From Bacillota bacterium (GTDB lineage Bacteria > Bacillota > Clostridia > Clostridiales > Clostridiaceae): DNA of 10,633 nt. The DNA is taken from contig JAUZPI010000125.1 in assembly GCA_030706015.1 (NCBI GenBank), positions 1-10,633 on the forward strand. Reading direction: 5' to 3'. Under the pieces are notes generated by a model that was given only the letters and a program-made list of their open reading frames with translations, was not told the DNA's origin and did no database searches. Each line of letters begins with the position of its first letter. The first letter of the stretch is position 1. The translations under genes were made by a program, and so were the position numbers. Below, in pieces: positions 1-7,055 of this stretch.

Positions 1-36
1 AGTATTGCAAAGAGAGCAAGAAAAAATAGTGGGTAA
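1..36 (+). CDS. C-terminal end of a small upstream gene, probable antitoxin
   Basis: The first 36 bases read in frame 1 as SIAKRARKNSG followed by TAA, and the zeta-type toxin gene begins six bases later. This tight spacing is usual for an antitoxin gene directly upstream of a toxin in one operon. Only eleven residues are visible, basic in character, so the family cannot be named; the assignment as antitoxin rests on the neighbour and not on the sequence. The gene would belong to the same cassette (cassette 1), whose 5' boundary lies outside the window. Confidence 0.5.
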   Translation, partial: SIAKRARKNSG

Positions 37-42
37 GCAATA

Positions 43-603
43 ATGCATACTTATACTATATTTGCAGGAGTTAATGGAGCAGGTAAAACTTCTATATATA
101 AATCTATATATTATGAAGAAAATAAGCTAGAGAAACGAATTAATACAGATGAAATGGTAGAAAGGATAGGTTCATGGCAGGACAATAATCTTCAGATAAA
201 GACTGCAAGAGAAGCTGTCAAGTTATTGAACTATTACATTAGTAATGGAATTTCATTTAATCAAGAAACAACACTATCAGGGAAAACTATTATTAAGAAT
301 ATGATTACCGCAAAATCTAAAGGGTACTATGTAGTTATGAACTACATAGGCGTAGAAAGTCCAGATATAGCTAAGGAAAGAGTTAAAATTAGAGTATCTA
401 AAGGTGGACATGGTATTCCAGAGGATACAATTGAAAAAAGATATCATGACTCTTTGCAGAATCTCAAATCTATAATAGATGTTTGTGATGAACTAAATAT
501 CTATGACAATACTAACAAGTTTGAGCAAATAGCTTATATAGTTAATGGTGAATTAAAATGGAAAAGTGTTGTTCTCCCAAATTGGGCTAAAGATTTATTC
601 TAA
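43..603 (+). CDS. Zeta-type toxin / predicted ABC-type ATPase family P-loop kinase
   Basis: A 186-residue P-loop protein. Near the N-terminus it has a Walker A motif GVNGAGKT (residues 9-16), then NTDE (34-37), the motif ETTLSG (75-80), and the stretch RVSKGGHGIPEDTIEKRY (117-134). This order is that of zeta toxins and the related short COG4185 proteins. Studied zeta/PezT toxins phosphorylate UDP-N-acetylglucosamine and so block cell-wall synthesis; whether this short form uses the same substrate is inference. The ATG is six bases after the stop of the upstream small gene, with only a weak ribosome binding site (GTGGG), suggesting translational coupling to a partner antitoxin. It is the gene of cassette 1; attC1 begins 53 bases after its stop. 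A toxin-antitoxin pair inside a cassette array is thought to protect the array from loss. Confidence 0.85.
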   Translation: MHTYTIFAGVNGAGKTSIYKSIYYEENKLEKRINTDEMVERIGSWQDNNLQIKTAREAVKLLNYYISNGISFNQETTLSGKTIIKNMITAKSKGYYVVMNYIGVESPDIAKERVKIRVSKGGHGIPEDTIEKRYHDSLQNLKSIIDVCDELNIYDNTNKFEQIAYIVNGELKWKSVVLPNWAKDLF

Positions 604-656
604 AAAGCCGGAATGGTTCTAGTATCGAATAAAGTATAGTGAAAATATACCACTTC

Positions 657-834
657 CTCTAACAAAATGTTGCCGTCCGCCTTGGCTGGGGGACGCTTTT
701 TTTATAGTATTATGTAATATTATGGATTATAATCAATACATAGGATAGTTGTTGATTATCGCCAAGGCACATTCCAAAACCTAAGATAAGAGCTATCTAA
801 GGTTTTGGAATGTCGGCAACAAGAAACGTTATCT
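657..834 (+). other. attC1 recombination site (long form)
   Basis: R'' is CTCTAAC at 657-663 and R' is GTTATCT at 828-834, with crossover after 828. The L boxes GTTGCCG (670-675 region) and CGGCAAC (814-820) pair perfectly. Inside, CCTTGGC and GCCAAGG form one arm with a loop of about 75 bases, and a second arm pairs CATTCCAAAACCT with AGGTTTTGGAATG around the core AGATAAGAGCTATCT. At 178 bp it is among the longest sites here and is nearly a copy of attC5. The large loop contains a terminator-like hairpin with a T run and an ATAATCAA/TTGATTAT hairpin. Confidence 0.92.
674..703 (+). terminator. Terminator-like hairpin inside attC1
   Basis: The segment 674-695 can pair CGTCC with GGACG, continue with two more C-G pairs after one G/G mismatch, and is followed at 697-703 by seven T. 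This is the form of an intrinsic terminator for the toxin gene of cassette 1. The same bases also pair elsewhere in the attC fold, so the element may serve either role. The equivalent in attC5 is weaker. Confidence 0.45.
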
Positions 835-892
835 GAAATTTGTTGTGTTGAGAAAATGCCTATACATTGTATTTTGGAAAGGATAAATTAAG

Positions 893-1624
893 ATGCCTAC
901 TTTAAGGGAAATTAGATTTTATGTGTGTTATACACCTAGTAAAGAAATTGAAGCTTTGCTTGTTGGAAAAACTGAAGAAGAACAGAATAAAATCACAGTA
1001 GAGGATTACGATAAAAATTATCATCATAGAGATTTCGAATTCAGACTACAGACAAGAAGTATTGCTTCCTTTTATGTTCGGTGTTTAAAAGGTTATAAGA
1101 ATGATAAGTGCTCAAAGATAAATATTGAGTGTGTACCCAATATCGTTAGGGAACCTAATGCTCTTTTTGGGATATATTCTGTTCAAGTAGCTTTTAACGT
1201 TGATGAGTTTTTTAAACTTGACAATCTTGGTAAGAAGAAAAAAACTCTTGAGTTGATAAAAGTTGCAATTTCACAGCTTATAGAAAAAGAAGGATGGGAT
1301 AAAGAAATATTTGATGAAGCCTATAATAGAATCGTTTCTGAAAACTATGTTAATAAATGGGCATGGAAGAAACAAAAAAATAATCCATCTAGGAAATATA
1401 TCGCGAAAGTGTCTTGTGAGCATGGTATACATTCGTTTGATATTAGCATTGTTATAATGGATAAGAATAATAATATTATTAAGGAAGAAACGGTTGTAAG
1501 AGAGAAGCCTGATGAGTGGATGTTTGGAAGATATTTTGGTGATTTAAAATGGATTTCTAACAACGAAGTAGTATTGGTTGATAAAGAGGGCAACTCTGAG
1601 TTCAGCGTAAACATAAAAGAGTAA
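893..1624 (+). CDS. Cassette 2 protein of unknown function
   Basis: A 243-residue soluble protein that I do not recognise. The ATG is preceded by GGAAAGGAT about nine bases upstream, a good ribosome binding site, and no earlier in-frame start fits. There is no signal peptide or membrane segment. The middle part is charged and probably helical (a run GKKKK and an EKEGWDKEIFDEAYNRI helix), while the last 75 residues look beta-rich, with alternating hydrophobic strands (YIAKVSCEHG, FDISIVIMD, EVVLVD). It fills a cassette with a 64-base leader and ends 45 bases before attC2. The two-part layout resembles many small accessory or immunity-type proteins but no motif supports naming one. Confidence 0.85.
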   Translation: MPTLREIRFYVCYTPSKEIEALLVGKTEEEQNKITVEDYDKNYHHRDFEFRLQTRSIASFYVRCLKGYKNDKCSKINIECVPNIVREPNALFGIYSVQVAFNVDEFFKLDNLGKKKKTLELIKVAISQLIEKEGWDKEIFDEAYNRIVSENYVNKWAWKKQKNNPSRKYIAKVSCEHGIHSFDISIVIMDKNNNIIKEETVVREKPDEWMFGRYFGDLKWISNNEVVLVDKEGNSEFSVNIKE

Positions 1625-1668
1625 TAAGAGTAAGCCGTCGTAATAGATGTAAGGTGACAACGAACTGC

Positions 1669-1809
1669 AGATAACAATGCATTCCCGTTCGCTGTGCACA
1701 TCACCCAGCCTAACCTAGGCGGAGTTGTTCAAATCAAAGATAAGAGCTATCTAAAGATTTGAACAATTCCTGTAAGGCTGGGGGACGTCGGGAATGCGAT
1801 TCGTTATAT
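1669..1809 (+). other. attC2 recombination site
   Basis: R'' is AGATAAC at 1669-1675 and R' is GTTATAT at 1803-1809. The L boxes GCATTCCCG and CGGGAATGC pair over nine bases. Inside, CCCAGCC pairs with GGCTGGG and a long inner stem TTGTTCAAATC/GATTTGAACAA surrounds the core AAGATAAGAGCTATCT. It lacks the CTTTGC/CTTGGC-type side arm present in most other sites. A second R''-like GCCTAAC lies inside, near 1708. Confidence 0.92.
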
Positions 1810-1847
1810 GTAACTTTGTTAGAAAATAAAAAGATAAAGTTTTTCGG

Positions 1848-1876
1848 TTGGAGTTATTTATTACAAGGTATATAAC
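1848..1876 (+). promoter_or_regulatory. Possible cassette-borne promoter of cassette 3
   Basis: TTGGAG at 1848-1853 and TATAAC at 1871-1876 are 17 bases apart, matching the spacing of a vegetative sigma-70/sigma-A promoter with a good -10 and a partial -35. It lies within the 130-base leader of cassette 3, 57 bases before the start codon. In A+T-rich DNA such matches also arise by chance. Confidence 0.35.
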
Positions 1877-1933
1877 CTTTAAATAAGATTATTTATTAAT
1901 TTGCTATCAAATAGTAATCTGTGGAGGTAAAGT

Positions 1934-2605
1934 ATGTTTAATTTGGGGAAATTAAAGTTTGATGTGGCGAGAGCCACATTTGGTGGGAGTTTTATGGATT
2001 CTGCCATGAGTAAAAGAATGCAGAGTACTGGGCTGCCAGAATTTCACTGGTTTATAGAAATAGATATGAATGAAGGGGATTTTATAACAGCATCAGATGT
2101 TGGAGAATTGGAGGACTTAGAAGATGATGAAGAAATTTATTATGAATCTGTTTCCCCTCGTTTGTATCATAATAATGGTTTTAGGCTTGATGTAAGGTCA
2201 TGGAAAGATATAGAAGGACTATCTTTAAAATGGGATTCTCAATATAATGCAAACGGTGAGGAAGCGGGAATATTGTATGTTTTTGAACATGAAAATGTAA
2301 CCAGTGGAACAATTGAATTTAAAGAGAGAAGTGGAAATAAGTTTCTAGTTCGATGGAAAGGAACTGCAAATGTGTATTGGGATGATGAATATGGAGAAGA
2401 TATTCCATTTTCTTTTGAAGGAGAAGTGGAATTTAGTGGGGTTAGTGCTCATTGTGATAATATATCAACTTTAGATAAATTAGAAAAAGTCATGACAGAT
2501 TTTGTTAATTTAGATGAATATAAATGCATATTCTATGATACATATAAGATTAATACAGGGGTTTCTCATGTGTGGAAGTTCGGCCCTGAAAATACTGATA
2601 AATGA
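1934..2605 (+). CDS. Cassette 3 protein of unknown function, acidic and beta-rich
   Basis: A 223-residue acidic protein that I cannot assign. The start ATG has a strong binding site TGGAGG eight bases upstream. The N-terminal half has a very acidic stretch (residues about 56-72, ELEDLEDDEEIYYE). The second half alternates hydrophobic and polar residues as in a beta barrel or sandwich: GTIEFKERSGNKFLVRW, then GTANVYW, then FEGEVEFSGV. There is no signal peptide or membrane segment, so it is probably cytoplasmic. Many polymorphic-toxin immunity proteins are small, acidic and beta-rich, but this is only a resemblance. After the stop about 120 non-coding bases remain before attC3. Confidence 0.85.
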   Translation: MFNLGKLKFDVARATFGGSFMDSAMSKRMQSTGLPEFHWFIEIDMNEGDFITASDVGELEDLEDDEEIYYESVSPRLYHNNGFRLDVRSWKDIEGLSLKWDSQYNANGEEAGILYVFEHENVTSGTIEFKERSGNKFLVRWKGTANVYWDDEYGEDIPFSFEGEVEFSGVSAHCDNISTLDKLEKVMTDFVNLDEYKCIFYDTYKINTGVSHVWKFGPENTDK

Positions 2606-2726
2606 TAAATAGTTGAGTAATATAAATTCCAATTTGTCTTAATGAACTAACGCAGTTTGAAATAGTATTAAGTAAAATCAGAGCTATTTATATAGGTTAA
2701 GTTGAAAGTGTGGCAACAAAAGCTAC

Positions 2727-2812
2727 ATATAACAATATGTTTGCAGACATGCCCTATCCTAAGCTAAGAGCTATCTAAGGATAGGGCACGTCGCAAACAC
2801 TAGACGTTATAT
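2727..2812 (+). other. attC3 recombination site (short, single hairpin)
   Basis: R'' is ATATAAC at 2727-2733 and R' is GTTATAT at 2806-2812. At 86 bp it is the shortest site here. GTTTGC pairs with GCAAAC, then an unpaired A, then GAC with GTC, and an 11-base stem TGCCCTATCCT/AGGATAGGGCA capped by the core AAGCTAAGAGCTATCT. This single bulged hairpin is the closest to the canonical attC shape in the window. Confidence 0.92.
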
Positions 2813-2891
2813 GACATTTTAAATCTAATAAAGTTTATGTTAACGTATAACATTTTTTAAAAATAACATAAGGATGGGTACAATTGTGAAA

Positions 2892-2921
2892 TTGTGACAA
2901 ATTAACACCTCTTTATATAGT
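2892..2921 (+). promoter_or_regulatory. Possible cassette-borne promoter of cassette 4
   Basis: TTGTGA at 2892-2897 and TATAGT at 2916-2921 are separated by 18 bases, resembling a vegetative promoter. It lies 28 bases before the ATG of the GNAT gene, so a transcript would begin just before the binding site GGAGG at 2936-2940. Support is only the match itself. Confidence 0.35.
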
Positions 2922-2948
2922 TACTATGTGAGAATGGAGGATAAAGAT

Positions 2949-3398
2949 ATGAAAATAATTGCAACACATCCCAATTCACCTGATGCGCTTCTTTTGATGG
3001 ATGAATTATCTCAGAGTTTAGAATCTATAACAGGTAGCACTGGAAGAAATTCATTTAATCTAGAAGATGTTTATGTACATCGTTCCTTGTTTGTAGTAGC
3101 ATATGATGAAAATGAAGAAGTTATTGGCTGCGGAGCTATACGCCCTATTAATGAAGATATTGCTGAAATTAAAAGAATGTTTGCTAAAACCAAAGCAATT
3201 GGTGTAGGAACTGCAATTTTACATTACTTAGAAATAGAAGCAAAAAAAATGGGCTATTCTACTCTATGGCTTGAAACCCGATTAATAAATAAACGAGCAG
3301 TATCATTCTATGAAAAGAGAGGCTACCATCCTATTTCTAACTATGGTAAATATGCAAATAATACTGAAGCAGTTTGTTTTGAAAAGAATATAATATAG
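2949..3398 (+). CDS. GNAT-family N-acetyltransferase
   Basis: A 149-residue single-domain GNAT enzyme, which would move an acetyl group from acetyl-CoA to an amine; the acceptor is unknown. The domain order is clear: strand pair SLFVVAYDENEEVIGCGAIRP (residues about 47-66), motif A IKRMFAK followed by the acetyl-CoA loop KAIGVGTAIL (82-91), and the C-terminal NKRAVSFYEKRGY (114-126) typical of the family. The loop between the motif A strand and GVG is about two residues shorter than the common form and has Lys where Arg or Gln is usual. The reading frame opens at GTG 2928, but ATG 2949 is preferred because GGAGG lies eight bases before it. Small acetyltransferases are frequent cassette cargo, sometimes giving antibiotic resistance; nothing here points to a particular drug. 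Confidence 0.92.
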   Translation: MKIIATHPNSPDALLLMDELSQSLESITGSTGRNSFNLEDVYVHRSLFVVAYDENEEVIGCGAIRPINEDIAEIKRMFAKTKAIGVGTAILHYLEIEAKKMGYSTLWLETRLINKRAVSFYEKRGYHPISNYGKYANNTEAVCFEKNII

Positions 3399-3491
3399 CT
3401 CCACATACTTTTTATTTTATTAACTACTAGAAAAGGAGTTCATTAGTAGGGAAATATCTACGCACGAAGATAATAAAAGATTTAAAACATC

Positions 3492-3605
3492 ATATAACAA
3501 AAAATTCCCGTGTAGCTTGGCTTGAAAAGACAGCCAAGCTACACCTGCGAAGCTAAGAAAAGAGCTTTCTAAGCTTCTCGGTGTCGGGAATTAGAAACGT
3601 TAGGT
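3492..3605 (+). other. attC4 recombination site
   Basis: R'' is ATATAAC at 3492-3498 and R' is GTTAGGT at 3599-3605 (114 bp). AATTCCCG pairs with CGGGAATT. A side arm pairs GTAGCTTGGCT with AGCCAAGCTAC around the loop TGAAAAGAC, and a second arm pairs GAAGCT with AGCTTC around the core AAGAAAAGAGCTTTCT. It is almost identical to attC12, about seven kilobases away. Confidence 0.92.
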
Positions 3606-3701
3606 GAAATTCCATACGGAGTTGATCTAATTAGTTTTTTTAGATGAAAGTTAAATACTGATTACTGTAAAGCAACACAGATTATCATAGGGGGGAAAGC
3701 A

Positions 3702-4205
3702 TTGTCTATTGAAAAGAAGATAGAAGCTAAAATTTCAACTGAAAATATAATAGAGTATTGGAAAAATTACTTTTTTAGAAAGCATACTAGAGATATCGTA
3801 GTAAATAGTATCCTAATTTCTATTGCTTTATTAATTTACTTTTTTTCAGAGTTTATTGTATTAGCTGCAATCATAATTATATTTTGTGCGATGTATTTAC
3901 TATTTATATTTTATTTTTACTATCATGGAGTTTTGTCAAAACTTAAAAAGGGAGCTAAATATTATGATAATCTTTTGATTATGTTATCAGATGAAGGTAT
4001 TCAGCTTATAGGTGGTTTAAGTGAATCAAAAACAAAATGGGAAGCATTTTCTTATATAGTTATGGAAAAGGAGTATTATTTATTATTCAGTAATCTTGGA
4101 AAATTTATTCCAATACCAACAGAGGCGTTTAGTAAAGAAGAGGATTTGCTTTGGTTCGAGGAAAAATTAAATAATGCTGGAATCAAGAAAAAACAACATA
4201 AATAG
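3702..4205 (+). CDS. YcxB-like membrane protein
   Basis: A 167-residue protein with a basic N-terminal part, two adjacent membrane helices (about residues 33-48 and 50-74), and a soluble C-terminal part. The C-terminal part has the pattern of YcxB-like proteins: a strand with LSDEGIQLIGG, then TKWEAFSYIVMEKEYYLLF, then FIPIPTEAF and a last helix. The function of this family is not established. The start is taken as TTG at 3702, because AGGGGGG lies about six bases before it and there is no nearby ATG in frame; the leader of this cassette is 102 bases. The gene ends only 22 bases before attC5, so the cassette is compact. It is followed by another membrane-protein cassette. Confidence 0.7.
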   Translation: MSIEKKIEAKISTENIIEYWKNYFFRKHTRDIVVNSILISIALLIYFFSEFIVLAAIIIIFCAMYLLFIFYFYYHGVLSKLKKGAKYYDNLLIMLSDEGIQLIGGLSESKTKWEAFSYIVMEKEYYLLFSNLGKFIPIPTEAFSKEEDLLWFEEKLNNAGIKKKQHK

Positions 4206-4227
4206 GCACATAAAGCCGTGGAGCATC

Positions 4228-4403
4228 ACCTAACAAAATATTGCCGTCTGCCTTGGCTTGGGGACGCTTTTTTTATAGTATTATGTAAGATTGTGGATTG
4301 TAATGTATATATAGGATAGTGAAAAATCAACGCCAAGGCACATTTCAAAACCTAAGATGAGCTATCTAAGGTTTTGAAACGTCGGCAATAAGAAACGTTA
4401 GGC
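4228..4403 (+). other. attC5 recombination site (long form)
   Basis: R'' is ACCTAAC at 4228-4234 and R' is GTTAGGC at 4397-4403 (176 bp). L boxes TATTGCCG and CGGCAATA pair. The arm CCTTGGC/GCCAAGG encloses a large A+T-rich loop and the second arm pairs TTCAAAACCTA with TAAGGTTTTGAAA around GATGAGCTATCT, with a small deletion in the core compared with attC1. Otherwise it is nearly a copy of attC1, including the run of seven T. Confidence 0.92.
4244..4274 (+). terminator. Weak terminator-like hairpin inside attC5
   Basis: The counterpart of the hairpin in attC1: CGTC at 4244-4247 can pair with GACG ending at 4266, and seven T follow at 4268-4274. The stem is weaker than in attC1 because of two changed bases, so termination strength is doubtful. 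Confidence 0.3.
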
Positions 4404-4414
4404 GACATACAATT

Positions 4415-4491
4415 TACTACAGAACAGAAAGTAATCCTGAACATAGAAGAATTATTAATTGGTTTACAAGAGAAATTATAGAGAAAGGGAG
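4415..4491 (+). pseudogene. Possible gene remnant in the leader of cassette 6
   Basis: The leader between attC5 and the membrane-protein gene reads in one frame from about 4415 as a plausible protein piece, including RTESNPEHRRIINWF and then TREIIEKG, and has no start codon upstream within the cassette. The composition (charged and aromatic residues in helix-like order) looks more like coding sequence than the A+T-rich leaders of the other cassettes. It could be the 3' end of a gene that was replaced when the cassette formed, or chance. Confidence 0.25.
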
Positions 4492-4497
4492 AAATAT

Positions 4498-4986
4498 ATG
4501 GAACCTAAAAATATTAGCATAGGGAAAATTTTTATTGTACCAAGTTTTTTTATGAATTTGGTTTCAAGTATATCCATTTTTTCATGTTCAATACTTAGTG
4601 CGTTGTTTACATTATTTTTTATAGGCAAAAATGCTACAACTCAAATAACCTTAATAGAAATCATCGCGGCAATAGTTTTAATTGGAACTAAAACTTTAAT
4701 GATTTATAAAGTCTTGAGACCGGTTGAGAAATCAGGTATCAATTATAAATTGATCATGATTTATTTACTGGATGTGTTAGGTTTAATTGCATTATTTGTT
4801 ACAGTTTCATGGGTAGCGATTATAATCTCAAAAATAATATTGGCAATATGGCTTTTATCAGCATTAATATATGCCATCATTTATTATAGGTCTATATCAT
4901 CAAAAGATTTTCAGAATAGGTTTGGGGAGCTTTTCGATACCGAAAAAACAATGGAAGATGAAAATAATACTGATAATCAACAATAA
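4498..4986 (+). CDS. Four-helix membrane protein of unknown function
   Basis: A 162-residue integral membrane protein with four likely transmembrane helices (about residues 20-43, 50-71, 85-104 and 105-130) and a hydrophilic, acidic tail ending in MEDENNTDNQQ. I do not recognise a family. The frame is open from TTG 4459, but ATG 4498 is preferred: AAAGGGAG sits six to seven bases before it, and the extra N-terminal residues would be strongly charged and coincide with a coding-like remnant in another frame. It is the main gene of cassette 6, which is longer at its 3' end than most, with about 160 bases between the stop and attC6. Confidence 0.85.
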   Translation: MEPKNISIGKIFIVPSFFMNLVSSISIFSCSILSALFTLFFIGKNATTQITLIEIIAAIVLIGTKTLMIYKVLRPVEKSGINYKLIMIYLLDVLGLIALFVTVSWVAIIISKIILAIWLLSALIYAIIYYRSISSKDFQNRFGELFDTEKTMEDENNTDNQQ

Positions 4987-5033
4987 GAAGTGAAAAGTAT
5001 TCGATAGGTTCAAAAGAAATATAACAAAATAGT

Positions 5034-5153
5034 ATGTACGAGGACTTACGAATTTATGTATCTAAACAAGGTCACATTATTGATGTTTTAAATAAATTAA
5101 ATCTAGGCGTTAATCAACCTGTAGGTACTAGACTAATCCAGTCCGTCGCGTAA
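5034..5153 (+). CDS. Possible small ORF or gene remnant at the 3' end of cassette 6
   Basis: A 39-codon frame starts at ATG 5034 and reads MYEDLRIYVSKQGHIIDVL and onward to SVA, with its stop codon TAA supplied by the R'' box of attC6. No ribosome binding site precedes the ATG, and the frame closes just upstream at a TAA. The residue mix looks protein-like, so it may be the 3' remnant of a second gene in the cassette. It is not recognised and may not be expressed. Confidence 0.25.
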   Translation: MYEDLRIYVSKQGHIIDVLNKLNLGVNQPVGTRLIQSVA

Positions 5154-5262
5154 CAAAACATTCCAGTTCCCTTTGTCCTGAAAAGACGGACAAAGCCACC
5201 TTCCCAGGCTAAGATAAGAGATATATAAGCCTAGGAAGGTGCTGGAATCAGGAACGTTAAGC
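5148..5262 (+). other. attC6 recombination site
   Basis: R'' is GCGTAAC at 5148-5154 and R' is GTTAAGC at 5256-5262 (115 bp). ATTCCAG pairs with CTGGAAT. One arm pairs CTTTGTCC with GGACAAAG around TGAAAAGAC, the second pairs CACCTTCC with GGAAGGTG around a degenerate core AAGATAAGAGATATATAAG. R'' differs by one base from the complement of the start of its cassette (TTAGGCG), one of two such mismatches in the array. Confidence 0.92.
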
Positions 5263-5287
5263 GACATTAGTTAAAGGAGAAAATATA

Positions 5288-6112
5288 ATGATTGTGTTTG
5301 AACAAAGACGTGATTTTGAAGAATGGCTTGATGATAATTACTGGTTTGAAGATGGATATATCGCTGAAATTACAACACACGAAAATGAACATAGCAATAT
5401 AAGCTCAGTGGAAATACGGATTGGTTATCAAATCGACGGGACCCTCAATGGAGCAACTCCTATTACTCTTAAGGAATATATAATCAAAGCTAGCAAGATT
5501 AAACTATGGACTTTCATTAATAAAACTATTTATAATCCGGATAATTGTATTTCTGGAATAGAAACAATTGATGAATGCGATGGAATAGGTTTTGAAGTTG
5601 ATGTTCCAGGGTCGGTAAAACTTGTATGTGACGTTATTACTGTTGAAGGACCATTTTTAAAGAAATCAATACGCAAACCCTGGGTTAGTGAAAGCTTTGT
5701 ATATTTTAATATTAAAGAAGGTCAAATTCCAAAACCATCCCAATGGATTCACTGGTTGGACCAATTAGGACTTGATGTTTCATGGCGACATGGTGGAAGT
5801 GAAGCAAAGTTGATAGAGATAGTACCGTACCCAGATTATTCCGGATGGTTTTTGCAGGAAACTTATAAGATACCATCTACACAATTTGGTGTATTTTTTT
5901 CCAATATAGGGTTCAAAAAAGGAGACCTCTCATTGAGTATACAGAAATATGATAGTAATATAGATATTTTATGGGATGCAGTAAATAGGATTTTACCTGA
6001 AAACATACAGAAACTAGAGGTTTTATGTGGTAATTGCAGATTTAATCGGAGTGAATGGTTAGAATACGTTAACTGTAAGAAAATTCCAGAGAGTATGTAT
6101 AGTTGGGTATAA
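5288..6112 (+). CDS. Cassette 7 protein of unknown function
   Basis: A 274-residue soluble protein, the largest in the window, not recognised. The ATG follows AAAGGAG by seven bases. The leader is just 31 bases, too short for a promoter of its own, so expression must come from upstream read-through. The protein is rich in tryptophan and tyrosine. It begins with a short acidic-aromatic segment (FEEWLDDNYWFEDGY), continues with strand-like segments (SSVEIRIGYQI, GIGFEVDVPGSVKLVCDVI), and ends with a segment containing LCGNCRF and a C-terminal SWV. No membrane segment or signal peptide is seen. The stop codon is six bases before R'' of attC7. Confidence 0.85.
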   Translation: MIVFEQRRDFEEWLDDNYWFEDGYIAEITTHENEHSNISSVEIRIGYQIDGTLNGATPITLKEYIIKASKIKLWTFINKTIYNPDNCISGIETIDECDGIGFEVDVPGSVKLVCDVITVEGPFLKKSIRKPWVSESFVYFNIKEGQIPKPSQWIHWLDQLGLDVSWRHGGSEAKLIEIVPYPDYSGWFLQETYKIPSTQFGVFFSNIGFKKGDLSLSIQKYDSNIDILWDAVNRILPENIQKLEVLCGNCRFNRSEWLEYVNCKKIPESMYSWV

Positions 6113-6118
6113 CACGTC

Positions 6119-6248
6119 GCCTAACAAAATGTTCAAGTCCGCTTTGCATGAAAAGAATGCAAAGCACATTCCATCACCGGTGCGAGCATGCCAGGGGGTA
6201 TTCCCCTGTGATCCGGTTCAGGAACGTCTTGAACAAGAGACGTTATCT
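6119..6248 (+). other. attC7 recombination site
   Basis: R'' is GCCTAAC at 6119-6125 and R' is GTTATCT at 6242-6248 (130 bp). GTTCAAG pairs with CTTGAAC. One arm pairs CTTTGCAT with ATGCAAAG around GAAAAGA; the second is of a different type from most sites, pairing ACCGG with CCGGT and CAGGGG with CCCCTG. attC9 shares this second arm. R'' has one mismatch to the start of cassette 7 (TTAAGCG). Confidence 0.92.
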
Positions 6249-6393
6249 GAAATTATAGGTCATAATAGTTATATCTCCGCATTTACAAATTTATGTTTTG
6301 AATTAACATAATAATTAATCAACTACGCTGAACTTGCTATTATTTTAAAACTTAAACTAACATTAATCTTATTGGATATGTTTTGGAGGAAGT

Positions 6394-6891
6394 ATGATTG
6401 TACGAAATTTATCAAGTGAAGATACAGAAAACATAAGAATGCAATTAAATCAAAAATTAATTCTGACAGCCGAAAAGTGGCACCCATACTGGTATCCTCT
6501 ATTTCCAGTTTACCCGCATATTCCAGTTATAGCGTTTGGTAGTGATTTCATAGCTATAGAGGAGAATCTTGAAAAAATTAGAGGTATTTTTGTTCAGCAC
6601 AATGTTCACACTGCAATTCAATTGCCGGAGTTTGATAATGGAAGAATAATAGAGGGGTTTACTGATGAGGAATATTTTTTGGAGAAAGATGAGGATGGGG
6701 TTATATTGCCTCATATGTCTGAATGTTTTTGGTTTGATTTTAATAAGGATTGGATGATTTATGCATCTCATGAAGCAACAATTGCTTTTGAAGGTGAATG
6801 GTTAGTTAATAATATTAAAGAACAACTTGAAAATTATTCAAATTATGAAATAAAAAATTTCATACCAAAACATAGAAGGAACTTTGATTGA
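6394..6891 (+). CDS. Cassette 8 protein of unknown function with a C-terminal WMIYASHE motif
   Basis: A 165-residue soluble protein, not recognised. The start ATG has the strong binding site GGAGG four bases upstream, after a 151-base A+T-rich leader. An aromatic cluster WHPYWYPLFPVYPHIP lies at residues 29-44. The C-terminal part has CFWFDFNKDWMIYASHEATI (111-130), then a final helix. The DWMIYASHE string resembles the NWYVIFTHE string of the next cassette's product, so the two may share a fold element. Small acidic proteins of this kind are often immunity proteins to toxins; this is only a guess from general appearance. Confidence 0.85.
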   Translation: MIVRNLSSEDTENIRMQLNQKLILTAEKWHPYWYPLFPVYPHIPVIAFGSDFIAIEENLEKIRGIFVQHNVHTAIQLPEFDNGRIIEGFTDEEYFLEKDEDGVILPHMSECFWFDFNKDWMIYASHEATIAFEGEWLVNNIKEQLENYSNYEIKNFIPKHRRNFD

Positions 6892-6943
6892 TTTGAAGTG
6901 AGGGATAGCTCTACGCCCAAAAGTAGTAAAGACCTATAACATC

Positions 6944-7055
6944 AGATAACAAAATGTTTAAGTCCGCTTTGCATGAAAAGACTGCAAAGCACACCTGCGA
7001 GCCTAAGATAAAAGCTATCTAAGGCTCTCGGCGTCTTGAACAAGAAACGTTAGTG
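6944..7055 (+). other. attC8 recombination site
   Basis: R'' is AGATAAC at 6944-6950 and R' is GTTAGTG at 7049-7055 (112 bp). GTTTAAG pairs with CTTGAAC with one mismatch. The arms are CTTTGCA/TGCAAAG around TGAAAAGAC and GAGCCT/AGGCTC around the core AAGATAAAAGCTATCT. The R''-side half is close to that of attC7 and attC11, the second arm belongs to the attC1 type, so the site looks like a mix of two types. Confidence 0.92.

Noticed and set aside
1345..1704. 119-codon frame on the minus strand
   Set aside because: It is antisense to the 3' part of the cassette 2 gene and runs into attC2; composition and position fit a shadow.
3410..3450. Hairpin CTACTA/TAGTAG after the cassette 4 gene as a terminator
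   Set aside because: The stem is only six A+T-rich pairs with a large loop and no T run follows.
6129..6311. 60-codon open frame on the + strand over attC7
   Set aside because: It lies almost wholly in the attC7 site, has no ribosome binding site, and its N-terminal part follows from conserved attC bases; a shadow frame.
6499..6771. 90-codon frame on the minus strand
   Set aside because: Entirely antisense to the cassette 8 gene, which has a strong start signal.
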